Source: an uncultured Maritimibacter sp. (lineage in GTDB: Bacteria > Pseudomonadota > Alphaproteobacteria > Rhodobacterales > Rhodobacteraceae). From it: a DNA stretch of 64,000 nt. Within the stretch, counting starts at the first letter, position 1. Each line of letters opens with the position of its first letter. Both the position numbers and the translations under genes were made by a program. The DNA lies in contig CAJXYS010000014.1 of NCBI GenBank assembly GCA_913063035.1, positions 1-64,000 on the forward strand, given 5' to 3'. This document shows positions 9,771-17,903 of this stretch, piece by piece. The notes under the pieces were generated by a model. It made no database searches and was not told the origin of the DNA. It worked only from the letters and a program-made list of their open reading frames with translations.

Positions 9771-10234
9771 GACCCGCCGCGCCCTGGCCGCTGGTGGCGG
9801 CCAATCTCGCGCTGCTGATCCTGTTCCCGCTGGCCTGGACCGCGCCGCTCTTGCGGGCGGGGCTGCTGCCGCTTTTCGGGCTCTCGGAGATCTCCGTCGT
9901 CACCGGGCTGCGCGCGCTCTGGGAGACGGATGTCTTCCTCGCCCTCGTCGTCGCGCTCTTCGCGCTGGTGGCGCCCTATGCCAAGACGCTGCTGCTGGCC
10001 GCGCTCGATTTCGGCATCGCGCCGGAGCGCCTGCGCCCCTGGCCGGCGCGGCTCGGGCGGCTGGCCATGGCCGATATCTTCCTCGTCGCGCTTTATATCG
10101 TGGTGGCCAAGGGCACCGGTATCGGCCGGGTGGAAACGGCCTGGGGGCTCTATCTCTTCACCGGCTGCATCCTGGCGTCGCTCGCGCTGTCGCATCTCGG
10201 GCGCGGGCGCGGCTTGCCGGCGGGCGGGGCCTGA
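9767..10234 (+). CDS. PqiA-like (paraquat-inducible protein A) membrane protein
   Basis: A 155-residue, four-helix membrane protein of the PqiA domain family, which works with MCE lipid-transport proteins in proteobacteria. It is one domain only, about half of E. coli PqiA, and has no cysteine zinc ribbon. The start is GTG at 9767, overlapping the mlaF stop by 4 bases; no ATG fits. Features consistent with the family are the LLPLFGLSEISVVTGLRALWE opening and LAMADIFLVALYIVVAK. Its position behind mlaEF suggests a role in the same transporter. Confidence 0.75.
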   Translation: MRPAAPWPLVAANLALLILFPLAWTAPLLRAGLLPLFGLSEISVVTGLRALWETDVFLALVVALFALVAPYAKTLLLAALDFGIAPERLRPWPARLGRLAMADIFLVALYIVVAKGTGIGRVETAWGLYLFTGCILASLALSHLGRGRGLPAGGA

Positions 10235-10248
10235 GGCAGAAGGGATCC

Positions 10249-11616
10249 ATGGCCAAGACCCAATCCCAATTCGTCTGCAACGACTGCGGTGCCGTCTACA
10301 AGAAATGGCAGGGCCGCTGCGATTCCTGCGGCGCCTGGAACAGCATCACCGAGGAAGCGCCGCTCTCGGCCGGGCCGGCGGGCAAGTCGCTAGGCCCCTC
10401 GCGCGGCCGGGCCGTCGCGCTGACGGATCTCGGCGCCAGCGACACGCCGCCGCCGCGCAGCGGCTCGGGGCTCGGCGAGCTGGACCGCGTCCTGGGCGGC
10501 GGGCTGGTGCCGGCCTCGGCGATCCTGGTGGGCGGCGATCCCGGCATCGGCAAGTCCACGCTGCTGTTGCAGGCGGCGGCGCGTTTCGCGCTGCAGGGGC
10601 TCTCGGCGGTCTATGTCTCGGGCGAGGAGGCCGCCGCGCAGATCCGCATGCGCGCCCAGCGCCTCGGGCTGGCCGACGCGCCGGTGAAGCTGGCCGCCGA
10701 GACAAGCCTGCGCGACATCCTCACGACCCTCGACCAGGAACGCCCGTCGCTGGCGATCATCGACTCGATCCAGACCATGTGGGCCGACAACGTGGAATCG
10801 GCGCCCGGCTCGGTCAGCCAGGTCCGCGCCGCGGCGCACGAGCTGGTCAGCTTCGCCAAGAAGCGCGGCACCGCCGTCATCCTGGTCGGCCATGTCACCA
10901 AGGAAGGCCAGATCGCCGGCCCGCGCGTGGTCGAGCACATGGTCGACACGGTGCTCTATTTCGAGGGCGAGCGCGGGCACCAGTTCCGCATCCTGCGCGC
11001 GGTGAAGAACCGCTTTGGACCGGCCGACGAGATCGGCGTCTTCGAGATGACGGGCGCGGGTCTCGACGAGGTGGCGAACCCCTCGGCGCTGTTCCTGTCG
11101 GAACGCGACACGCCCTCGCCCGGCTCGGTCGTCTTTGCCGGGATCGAGGGCACGCGCCCCGTGCTGGTCGAGATCCAGGCGCTGGTGGCCCCCTCTCCGC
11201 TGGCCACCCCGCGGCGCAACGTCGTCGGCTGGGACTCGGGCCGGCTCTCGATGATCCTGGCCGTTCTGGAGGCGCGCTGCGGCATCAGCTTCGCGGGCTC
11301 GGACGTCTATCTCAACGTCGCCGGCGGCATGCGGATCTCGGAACCGGCCGCCGACCTGGCGGTGGCGGCCGCGCTGCTCTCGGCGCGCGAGGACGAGCCG
11401 CTGCCCGCCGACACGGTCTTCTTCGGTGAAATCTCGCTCTCGGGGGCGCTGCGCCCGATCACCCAGGCCGAAAACAGGTTGAAAGAGGCGCAGAAACTTG
11501 GTTTTTCAAAGGCGGTCGCGCCGTCGCAGGCAAAGACGGTGGCCGTGGACGGTATCGCGGTGCAGAGCTACGCGGATCTCGGCGCGCTCGTCGGGGAGTT
11601 TTTCGGGGCCGGCTGA
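10249..11616 (+). CDS. radA: DNA repair protein RadA
   Basis: RecA-related ATPase that processes recombination intermediates. The 455-residue protein has the N-terminal C4 zinc finger (C10, C13, C24, C27), Walker A GGDPGIGKST at about 95-104 and the RadA-specific KNRFGPADEIGVFEM block at about 254. A C-terminal Lon-like domain (about 300-450) includes ADLAVAAALLSA. It starts 14 bases after the PqiA-like gene with AGAAGGGATCC upstream and is followed by cvpA. Confidence 0.95.
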   Translation: MAKTQSQFVCNDCGAVYKKWQGRCDSCGAWNSITEEAPLSAGPAGKSLGPSRGRAVALTDLGASDTPPPRSGSGLGELDRVLGGGLVPASAILVGGDPGIGKSTLLLQAAARFALQGLSAVYVSGEEAAAQIRMRAQRLGLADAPVKLAAETSLRDILTTLDQERPSLAIIDSIQTMWADNVESAPGSVSQVRAAAHELVSFAKKRGTAVILVGHVTKEGQIAGPRVVEHMVDTVLYFEGERGHQFRILRAVKNRFGPADEIGVFEMTGAGLDEVANPSALFLSERDTPSPGSVVFAGIEGTRPVLVEIQALVAPSPLATPRRNVVGWDSGRLSMILAVLEARCGISFAGSDVYLNVAGGMRISEPAADLAVAAALLSAREDEPLPADTVFFGEISLSGALRPITQAENRLKEAQKLGFSKAVAPSQAKTVAVDGIAVQSYADLGALVGEFFGAG

Positions 11617-11640
11617 GCGGCCCCGCGCAGGGGAGACTTT

Positions 11641-12222
11641 ATGGAAGGCTTCACCCTCATCGACGGCGTCGTCGCGGGCATCGTGCTGATCTCCGCCATC
11701 CTCGCCTATGCGCGCGGCCTCGTCCGCGAGGTCCTCTCCATCGCGGGCTGGGTGCTGGCCGCCGTGCTGGCCTTCGTCTTCGCGCCCCCGGTGCAGCCGC
11801 TGGTCAAGGAGGTGCCCGTGGTGGGCGAGTTCCTGGCCGACAGCTGCGAGCTGTCGATCGTGGCGGCCTTCGCGGCGGTCTTCGCGGTGGCGCTGATCGT
11901 CGTGTCGCTTTTCACGCCCTTCTTCGCCAGCGTCGTGCAGCGCTCGTCCTTCGGCGGCATAGACCAGGGGCTCGGATTTTTCTTTGGGGCGCTCCGGGGG
12001 CTGTTGCTGGTGGCGGTGGCCTTCGTCGTCTATGACCGCGTGGTGGTCAACGACACGATCCCGATGGTGGACAATTCGCGCTCCAGCGCGGTCTTCGCCT
12101 CGAGCCGCGCGGCCATCGCCGAGCAGATGCCCGAGGAAGCCCCGGCCTGGATCGTGAACCGCTACGAGCAGCTCGTCGGCGTCTGCGGCGCCGAAGAGTC
12201 CGGGGGAACCGCGCAGAACTGA
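11641..12222 (+). CDS. cvpA: CvpA family membrane protein
   Basis: The 193-residue protein has four hydrophobic helices and the CvpA opening FTLIDGVVAGIVLISAILAYARGLVREVLSI. CvpA is needed for colicin V export and envelope stress resistance in E. coli. The linkage cvpA-purF is conserved across proteobacteria and holds here, although a promoter-like sequence lies between them. The C-terminal stretch after about residue 160 is polar and variable. Confidence 0.9.
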   Translation: MEGFTLIDGVVAGIVLISAILAYARGLVREVLSIAGWVLAAVLAFVFAPPVQPLVKEVPVVGEFLADSCELSIVAAFAAVFAVALIVVSLFTPFFASVVQRSSFGGIDQGLGFFFGALRGLLLVAVAFVVYDRVVVNDTIPMVDNSRSSAVFASSRAAIAEQMPEEAPAWIVNRYEQLVGVCGAEESGGTAQN

Positions 12223-12233
12223 CGGATCGCCCC

Positions 12234-12262
12234 GTGACACTTCTGTAACGAGTGGTTATATG
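12234..12262 (+). promoter_or_regulatory. Candidate promoter for purF
   Basis: GTGACA (12234-12239) and TATATG (12257-12262) are separated by 17 bases, 36 bases before the purF start. The -35 box matches consensus at 5 of 6 positions and the -10 at 4 of 6. It lies in the short cvpA-purF gap, so purF may be transcribed independently of cvpA. No PurR-type operator was recognised. Confidence 0.45.
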
Positions 12263-12297
12263 GGGCCCGTGCTGCCCTGACCCCGGAGCCCTTTCCT

Positions 12298-13770
12298 ATG
12301 CGCGAGCGCATGAAGCCGTTCCTGTCCCACCCTTTCGACGACGACAAGCTGCGCGAGGAATGCGGCGTCTTCGGCGTGATCGGCGTCTCGGACGCGGCGA
12401 ATTTCGTCGCGCTCGGGCTCCACGCGCTGCAGCATCGCGGCCAGGAGGCCGGTGGGATCGTGTCCTACGCGCCCGAGACCGGCTTCAACTCGGCCCGGCG
12501 CTTCGGCTATGTGCGTGACAACTTCACCAAGGCGAGCCTGATGGAAACCCTGCCGGGCAGCCTCGCCATCGGGCATGTGCGCTATTCCACCAGCGGCTCC
12601 AAGGCGCAGACCGCGATCCGCGATGTGCAGCCCTTCTTCGGCGAGTTCTCGATGGGCGGGTCGGCCATCGCGCATAACGGCAACATCACCAATGCCGAGG
12701 CGCTGCGGAAGGAACTGATCGAGCGCGGGTCGATCTTCCAGTCGAACTCGGATTCGGAGTGCATCATCCACCTGATGGCACGCTCGATCCAGAAGAACAT
12801 TCCCGAGCGGATGAAGGACGCGCTGCGCCGCGTCGAGGGCGCGTTTTCCATCGTCGCCATGACCCGGACCAAGCTGATCGGCGTGCGCGACCCGCTGGGC
12901 GTGCGCCCGCTGGTGCTGGGCCAGGTCGCCGGCGGCTGGGTGCTGAGTTCCGAGACCTGCGCGCTCGACATCATGGGGGCGGAGTTCATCCGCGAGATCG
13001 AGCCCGGCGAGATGGTCGTCATCACCGAGGAGGGCGTGGAGTCCTACCACCCCTTCGAGAAGGCCCGGCCGCGCTTCTGCATCTTCGAGCATGTCTATTT
13101 CTCGCGGCCGGATTCGATCCTGGGCGGGCGATCCGTCTACGAGACCCGGCGCGCCATCGGGGCCGAACTGGCCAAGGAGGCCCCGGTCGACGCCGACCTC
13201 GTCTGCCCGGTGCCCGACAGCGGCACGCCCGCGGCGATCGGCTTCAGCCAGGAATCCGGCATCCCCTACGCGATGGGGATCATACGAAACCAGTATATGG
13301 GCCGAACCTTCATCGAGCCGACCGAGCAGATCCGCAACATGGGCGTGCGGCTGAAACTGAACGTCAACCGCGCGCTGATCCGCGGCAAGCGGGTGATCCT
13401 GGTCGATGACAGCGTCGTGCGCGGCACAACCAGCCGCAAGATCAAGGAAATGATCCTCGATGCCGGCGCCAAGGAGGTGCATTTCCGCATCGCATCGCCG
13501 CCGACCTCCTGGCCCTGTTTCTATGGCGTGGACACGCCGCAGCGCGAGAAGCTGCTCGCCGCGTCCATGACCGAGGAAGAGATGCGCGCCCATCTCGAGA
13601 TCGACAGCCTGCGGTTCATCTCGCTCGACGGGCTCTACCGGGCGGTGGGCGAATCCGGCGGGCGCAATGCCGACTGCCCGCAATACTGCGACGCCTGTTT
13701 CTCGGGCGAATACCCGGTGGCGCCGTCGGACATGATCGCCAAGGGCTTCGACCTCAAGGCCGCGGAATGA
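12298..13770 (+). CDS. purF: Amidophosphoribosyltransferase PurF
   Basis: First enzyme of purine synthesis, making phosphoribosylamine from PRPP and glutamine. The 490-residue protein has a class II glutaminase domain whose nucleophile is the Cys in EECGVFGV (C22 from this start). That implies removal of an N-terminal propeptide of about 21 residues, as in B. subtilis-type PurF. LHALQHRGQEAGG and GHVRYSTSG follow. The PRTase domain has VILVDDSVVRGTTS at about 367-380. An ATG at 12310 is an alternative start. The stop overlaps the SDR gene by 4 bases. Confidence 0.96.
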   Translation: MRERMKPFLSHPFDDDKLREECGVFGVIGVSDAANFVALGLHALQHRGQEAGGIVSYAPETGFNSARRFGYVRDNFTKASLMETLPGSLAIGHVRYSTSGSKAQTAIRDVQPFFGEFSMGGSAIAHNGNITNAEALRKELIERGSIFQSNSDSECIIHLMARSIQKNIPERMKDALRRVEGAFSIVAMTRTKLIGVRDPLGVRPLVLGQVAGGWVLSSETCALDIMGAEFIREIEPGEMVVITEEGVESYHPFEKARPRFCIFEHVYFSRPDSILGGRSVYETRRAIGAELAKEAPVDADLVCPVPDSGTPAAIGFSQESGIPYAMGIIRNQYMGRTFIEPTEQIRNMGVRLKLNVNRALIRGKRVILVDDSVVRGTTSRKIKEMILDAGAKEVHFRIASPPTSWPCFYGVDTPQREKLLAASMTEEEMRAHLEIDSLRFISLDGLYRAVGESGGRNADCPQYCDACFSGEYPVAPSDMIAKGFDLKAAE

Positions 13771-14417
13771 CCGGGGCGGTCGCACTGGTCACCGGGGCCT
13801 CGCGCGGGCTCGGCGCCGCCATGGCCGAGAAGCTGGCCGCCGGCGGCGCGCATGTGGTCGCGCTGGCGCGCACCACGGGCGGGCTCGAGGAACTCGACGA
13901 CCGCATCCAGGCGGCGGGCGGCACGGCGACGCTGGCGCCGATGGACGTCACCAACGAGGACGCGATCCGCCAGCTTTGCCGCGCGGTGCATGACCGCTGG
14001 GGGCGGCTCGACATGATCGTGCACGCCGCGATCCATGCCGCGCCGCTCTCGCCCGCGGGGCATATCGACGCCCGGGACTGGGATCGTTCCATAGACGTGA
14101 ACCTGCGCGCGACGGGCCGCCTGATCGCGCTGGCCGAGCCGCTTCTGCAGGCGGCCGAGGCCGGGCGCGCGATCTTTTTCGACGATCCCCATGCCGGCGA
14201 GAAGTTCTTCGGCGCCTACGGCGCGACGAAATCCGCGCAGGTCGCGCTCGCCCGCTCCTGGCAGGCCGAGACGGCCCGCACCGGCCCCGCGGTGCATGTG
14301 CTGGCCCCGCGCCCGATGCCCACGGCCACCCGTGCCCGCTTTTTCCCCGGCGAGGGGCGCGCGGGCCTCGCCGCCCCCGCAGACGAGGCCGCCCGGCTGC
14401 TGGCCGAACTCGGCTGA
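13767..14417 (+). CDS. Short-chain dehydrogenase/reductase family protein, atypical active site
   Basis: The 216-residue protein has the Rossmann cofactor motif TGASRGLG (about residues 9-16) and the active-site YGATK, but its catalytic serine is not evident. The strand that normally ends in S-S reads AIFFDDPHAGEKFFGAYGATK, with aspartates at that place. It starts within the purF stop (ATGA), so the two are translationally coupled. The substrate is unknown. The missing serine suggests either altered chemistry or a non-catalytic role, and similar YciK-like SDRs often lack a known reaction. Confidence 0.8.
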   Translation: MTGAVALVTGASRGLGAAMAEKLAAGGAHVVALARTTGGLEELDDRIQAAGGTATLAPMDVTNEDAIRQLCRAVHDRWGRLDMIVHAAIHAAPLSPAGHIDARDWDRSIDVNLRATGRLIALAEPLLQAAEAGRAIFFDDPHAGEKFFGAYGATKSAQVALARSWQAETARTGPAVHVLAPRPMPTATRARFFPGEGRAGLAAPADEAARLLAELG

Positions 14418-14441
14418 TCGCACCGACAGCGGAACGCAAGA

Positions 14442-14505
14442 CCCCGGCGCGGGGACTTTCCGCGCCGGGGCTGTCCGCGTGCCGGGACCGCGGCCCGAAG
14501 GCCGC
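14442..14505. terminator. Two hairpins between convergent SDR and dctM genes
   Basis: A perfect 11-bp stem, CCCCGGCGCGG (14442-14452) with its complement at 14460-14470 and a 7-base loop, is followed by a 6-bp stem GCGGCC with a CGAA tetraloop (14490-14505). Neither has a U-run. They lie exactly between converging genes and probably end transcription from both sides. Confidence 0.65.
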
Positions 14506-14511
14506 GCCGGG

Positions 14512-15888
14512 CTAGTAAGTGATGATCTCCGGCCCCATGAAGTAGGTGGGCAGGAAGGTCGAGATCCACGGCACGTAGGTCACCAGGATCAGGAACACGA
14601 AGAGCACCGCCAGGAACGGCAGCGCGGCCTTCACCACGCGCATCATCGGCATTCCCGCGACCCCGGAGGTCACGAAGAGGTTGAGGCCGACCGGCGGCGT
14701 GATCATGCCGATCTCCATGTTCACGACCATGATGATGCCGAGGTGGATCGGGTCGATGCCCAGCTCGATGGCGATCGGGAAGACCAGCGGCGCGACGATC
14801 ACGATCAGCCCCGAGGGTTCCATGAACTGGCCGCCGATCAGCAGGATCACGTTGACGATGACCAGGAACATCACCGCGCCGAAGCCCGCCTCCAGCATCG
14901 CGCCGGCGATCTGCTGGGGGATCTGCTCGTCGGTCAGCACGTGCTTCAGGATGAGCGCGTTGGCGATGATGAACATCAGCGTGACGGTCAGCTTGCCCGC
15001 CTCGAAGAGCGTGTCGCGCGTGTCACGGTGGAAGAAGGCCGTGACCAGCGCATAGGGTTTCTTGATCAGCGGGATGTTCGGCCCGCCATCCTTCGCCGCC
15101 AGCGGCCCCATGTCGCGATAGACGAAGGTGGCGATGAAGAACGCATAGACGGCCGCGACGGCCGCGGCCTCGGTCGGCGTGAAGATGCCGCCATAGATGC
15201 CGCCCAGGATGATGACGATCAGGAACAGCCCCCAGGCCGCGTCCCGCGCCGAGGCGAAGACCTCGCCCCAGCCGAGCCAGTCGCCCTTGGGCAGGTCGCG
15301 CATGCGCGCGATCAGGTAGATCGTCGTCATCAGCATCAGCCCGGCCAGCGCGCCGGGGATCACGCCCGCGAGGAACATCCGCCCCACCGAGACGTCCGTG
15401 GCGGAGGCATAGACGACCATCACGATCGAGGGCGGGATCAGGATGCCCAGCGTGCCCGCGTTGGCGATCACGCCAGCCGCGAAATCGCGCGAATAGCCGA
15501 CCTGCCGCATGCCCGCGATCACGATGGAGCCGATGGCGACCACCGTGGCGGGCGACGAGCCCGAAAGCGCGGCGAAGAGCATGCAGGCAAAGACGCCCGC
15601 GATCGCCAGCCCGCCGTGGAAATGCCCCACCACGGCGATGGAAAAGCGGATGATCCGCTTGGCCACGCCGCCCGTCGACATGAAGGACGAGGCCAGGATG
15701 AAGAAGGGAATGGCCAGGAGCGTGTAGTGCCCCGCCATGGCCTGGAACAGGGTCTGCGCGATCGAGGACAGCGACGTGTCCGAGAGCACCAGCAGGAACA
15801 GGATCGAGGAGAACCCGAGAGAGACCGCGATCGGAACGCCCAGCAGCAGGAGCCCGATCACCATCGCGAAGAGAACGGCGACTTCCAT
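14512..15888 (-). CDS. dctM: TRAP transporter large permease DctM
   Basis: Large membrane subunit of a tripartite ATP-independent transporter driven by a sodium gradient. The 458-residue protein has about 12 helices and family blocks such as LLAIPFFILASSFMSTGGVAKRI, SGSSPATVVAIGSIVIAGM, GTLGILIPPSIVMVVY and GMITPPVGLNLFV. It ends with TAG at 14512-14514. A 4-base gap separates it from the upstream dctQ. The dctPQM order and the adjacent dctBD regulators suggest a C4-dicarboxylate or related organic acid as substrate. Confidence 0.95.
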   Translation of the reverse strand: MEVAVLFAMVIGLLLLGVPIAVSLGFSSILFLLVLSDTSLSSIAQTLFQAMAGHYTLLAIPFFILASSFMSTGGVAKRIIRFSIAVVGHFHGGLAIAGVFACMLFAALSGSSPATVVAIGSIVIAGMRQVGYSRDFAAGVIANAGTLGILIPPSIVMVVYASATDVSVGRMFLAGVIPGALAGLMLMTTIYLIARMRDLPKGDWLGWGEVFASARDAAWGLFLIVIILGGIYGGIFTPTEAAAVAAVYAFFIATFVYRDMGPLAAKDGGPNIPLIKKPYALVTAFFHRDTRDTLFEAGKLTVTLMFIIANALILKHVLTDEQIPQQIAGAMLEAGFGAVMFLVIVNVILLIGGQFMEPSGLIVIVAPLVFPIAIELGIDPIHLGIIMVVNMEIGMITPPVGLNLFVTSGVAGMPMMRVVKAALPFLAVLFVFLILVTYVPWISTFLPTYFMGPEIITY

Positions 15889-15892
15889 GGTC

Positions 15893-16582
15893 TCACTCCT
15901 CCCAGTTCAGCTTCGAGGCGTCTTCGACGGCGTCCTCGGCTTCGTGGCTGACGATCAGCGAGTCCTGCTCGCCGCGCACCAGCCGGGCCGTGGCCTGGAT
16001 GAAGCGGAACAAGAGCAGCGCCATGCCGAAGGGCAGGATGAAATAGGGGATGAAGCGCGGCAGCTTCTCGTATTCCTCGCCCTCGTTCATCAGCGGCTCG
16101 AGGAAGCGCAGGAATTCCGGCATCGGGATATCGACCACCGCGTACCAGGCCCGGTAGGAGGTGCGTTTCATCTCTTCCAGCCCGGTCGGGAACCAGCGCC
16201 CGGTGGTCTGCGGCAGGTTGGCGAAATTGGCCCAGTAGTCCCAGGCCCCCTTCATCAGCAGGAAGCCATAGGCCAGGCAGACCGCGGCGGCGACCATGCC
16301 CATCACCCGCCGCGTCGGGCGCGGCACGAGGTTCAGGATCGCGTCCACGCCCAGATGGGCGGTGACCTTGACCGCGTAACTCACGCCGAACAGCACCAGC
16401 CAGGCGAACAGGAAGCTCGTCGCCTCCAGCCCCCAGATCAGGCCGGTATTGAAGCCGTAGCGCAGCACGACATTGGTGAACGTGATCAGCGTCATCGCGC
16501 CGAGGATCACCGCGATGGCGGTCTCCTCCAGCTCGTTGACGATACGGCCCAGCGCCGTTTCCGGTTCGTATCGCTTGGACAT
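15893..16582 (-). CDS. dctQ: TRAP transporter small permease DctQ
   Basis: Small membrane subunit of the TRAP transporter. The 229-residue protein has four helices, the first at about residues 20-42 (ETAIAVILGAMTLITFTNVVLRYGF). It carries the typical TFTNVVLRYGFNTGLIWGLEATSFLFAWLVLFG block. It is longer than usual because of a loop of about 60 residues between helices 3 and 4 (WANFANLPQTTGRWFPTGLEEMKR onward). The ATG at 16582 with GGGGAGCC is preferred to an upstream start, which would read through the hairpin at 16611-16638. Confidence 0.92.
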   Translation of the reverse strand: MSKRYEPETALGRIVNELEETAIAVILGAMTLITFTNVVLRYGFNTGLIWGLEATSFLFAWLVLFGVSYAVKVTAHLGVDAILNLVPRPTRRVMGMVAAAVCLAYGFLLMKGAWDYWANFANLPQTTGRWFPTGLEEMKRTSYRAWYAVVDIPMPEFLRFLEPLMNEGEEYEKLPRFIPYFILPFGMALLLFRFIQATARLVRGEQDSLIVSHEAEDAVEDASKLNWEE

Positions 16583-16610
16583 GCCCGGCTCCCCCTCCGA
16601 ACGATGTGAC

Positions 16611-16638
16611 GGGTCCGGCCCCGCGCGGGGCCGGACCC
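16611..16638 (-). terminator. Strong intra-operon hairpin between dctP and dctQ
   Basis: A perfect 12-bp stem, GGGTCCGGCCCC (16611-16622) with complement 16627-16638 and a 4-base loop GCGC, lies just after the dctP stop and before dctQ. It has no U-run, so it could act as a partial terminator or a 3-prime-end stabiliser. Either would raise the binding protein level over that of the permeases. Confidence 0.6.
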
Positions 16639-16655
16639 TGGACCTGACCCGGCCC

Positions 16656-17657
16656 TTAGTGCTTGGCGTTGATCGCCTGTGCCGCCTCGATGTTCTCGGC
16701 GCCGACATCGCCCTCGAACTGCGCCCAGACCGGCTTCATGGTCTCGACCCAGGCCGCGCGCTGCTCGGCGTCGAGCTGGCGCACGGTGCCGCCGGCATCG
16801 ATGATCGCCTGCTTGGCCTCCTGGTTGACCGCGTAGGCCTCGGAGTTGCGGGTCGCGGTGACTTCCTCGACGAGCGTGGCGAGCTGGCCGCGCACGTCGT
16901 CCGGCAGACCTTCCCACCAGTCGATATTGGTCACCAGCAGGTAGTCGATGATGCCGTGGTTCGTCTCGGTGATGCCGTCCTGCACCTCGAAGAACTTCTG
17001 GCCGTAGATGTTGGACCAGGTGTTCTCCTGCCCGTCGACGACGCCGGTCTGCAGCGCGCCATAGACCTCGGAGAAGGCCATCGGCTGCGGCGACCCGCCG
17101 AGCGCGGCCATCTGCGCCTTCAGCACGTCGGAGTTCTGCACGCGGAACTTCAGGCCGTCGGCGTCCTCGGGCCCGATCAGCGGCTGGTTGGCCGACATCT
17201 GCTTCATGCCGTTATGCCAGAAAGCCAAGCCCAGCAGGCCGCGGCGCACCATGCTCTCCTTCATCGCCACCCCGGTTTCCGAGTTCTGGAACTCGTCCAC
17301 CGCGTCGATGTTCTTGAACATGAAGGGAAGGTCGAAGATGCGGAACACCTTGGTGAACTGCTCGAACTTCGACAGCGACGGCGCGGCCATCTGCACGTCG
17401 CCCTGCAGCATCGCCTCGAGCACCTGGTCGTCGTTGTAAAGAGTCGAGTTCGGGAAGACCTCCATGCAGGCCTTGCCGTCCATCTCGGTGTTGACGCGTT
17501 CCTTCAGAAGCTCGGCGGCGATCCCTTTCGGATGCCGGTCGGTGTTGGTGACGTGGCTGAACTTGATGACGATCTCGCCGTCATCGCAGGCGGCAAGGGC
17601 CGCACCGCCGGAAAAGCTCAGCGCGACCGCGGTCGCGGCTGCGGTAAAGAGTTTCAT
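16656..17657 (-). CDS. dctP: TRAP transporter periplasmic substrate-binding protein DctP
   Basis: The 333-residue protein has a signal peptide ending about GGAALA before ACDDGE (cleavage near residue 25). It then shows the DctP fold with IKFSHVTNTDRHPKG, the FDLPFMFKNIDAVDEF block, GLLGLAFWHNGMKQM and the carboxylate-binding arginine region GLKFRVQNSDVLKAQM. It delivers the substrate to DctQM. The ATG at 17657 has GGAGGAC directly upstream. The 246 bases before it contain two DctD-like upstream sites but no sigma-54 promoter that I can find. Confidence 0.95.
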   Translation of the reverse strand: MKLFTAAATAVALSFSGGAALAACDDGEIVIKFSHVTNTDRHPKGIAAELLKERVNTEMDGKACMEVFPNSTLYNDDQVLEAMLQGDVQMAAPSLSKFEQFTKVFRIFDLPFMFKNIDAVDEFQNSETGVAMKESMVRRGLLGLAFWHNGMKQMSANQPLIGPEDADGLKFRVQNSDVLKAQMAALGGSPQPMAFSEVYGALQTGVVDGQENTWSNIYGQKFFEVQDGITETNHGIIDYLLVTNIDWWEGLPDDVRGQLATLVEEVTATRNSEAYAVNQEAKQAIIDAGGTVRQLDAEQRAAWVETMKPVWAQFEGDVGAENIEAAQAINAKH

Positions 17658-17840
17658 GTTGTCCTCCCAATTCTTCAAGGCGGGATCACCGGCGGTCCCG
17701 GCGCCCCGCGTCCACTGAACAAAGCGCGGCGCAGCGGAACAAGAGAAAGATTCGGTCGCGGCACGGGTTGAATTTTCGAGTTTATTTCCGGAACTTTAGA
17801 GCGCGTTTCGCAGACGGCTGCAGGCTGTCTGCGGCGACCC

Positions 17841-17891
17841 TGCGCGGAAAGTCACACAGTCGCGAACGGGCAATGTGTGGAAATCCACACA
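17841..17891. promoter_or_regulatory. Two tandem DctD-like upstream activator sites
   Basis: TGTGTGGAAATCCACACA at 17874-17891 is a perfect palindrome (8-bp arms, AA centre). A second copy, TGCGCGGAAAGTCACACA at 17841-17858, matches it at 14 of 18 positions. The two start points are 33 bases apart, about three helical turns. They resemble the tandem DctD sites described upstream of rhizobial dctA. They lie between the dctD stop and dctP, about 185 to 235 bases before the dctP start. Confidence 0.65.
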
Positions 17892-17903
17892 GACCCGGGC
17901 CGA

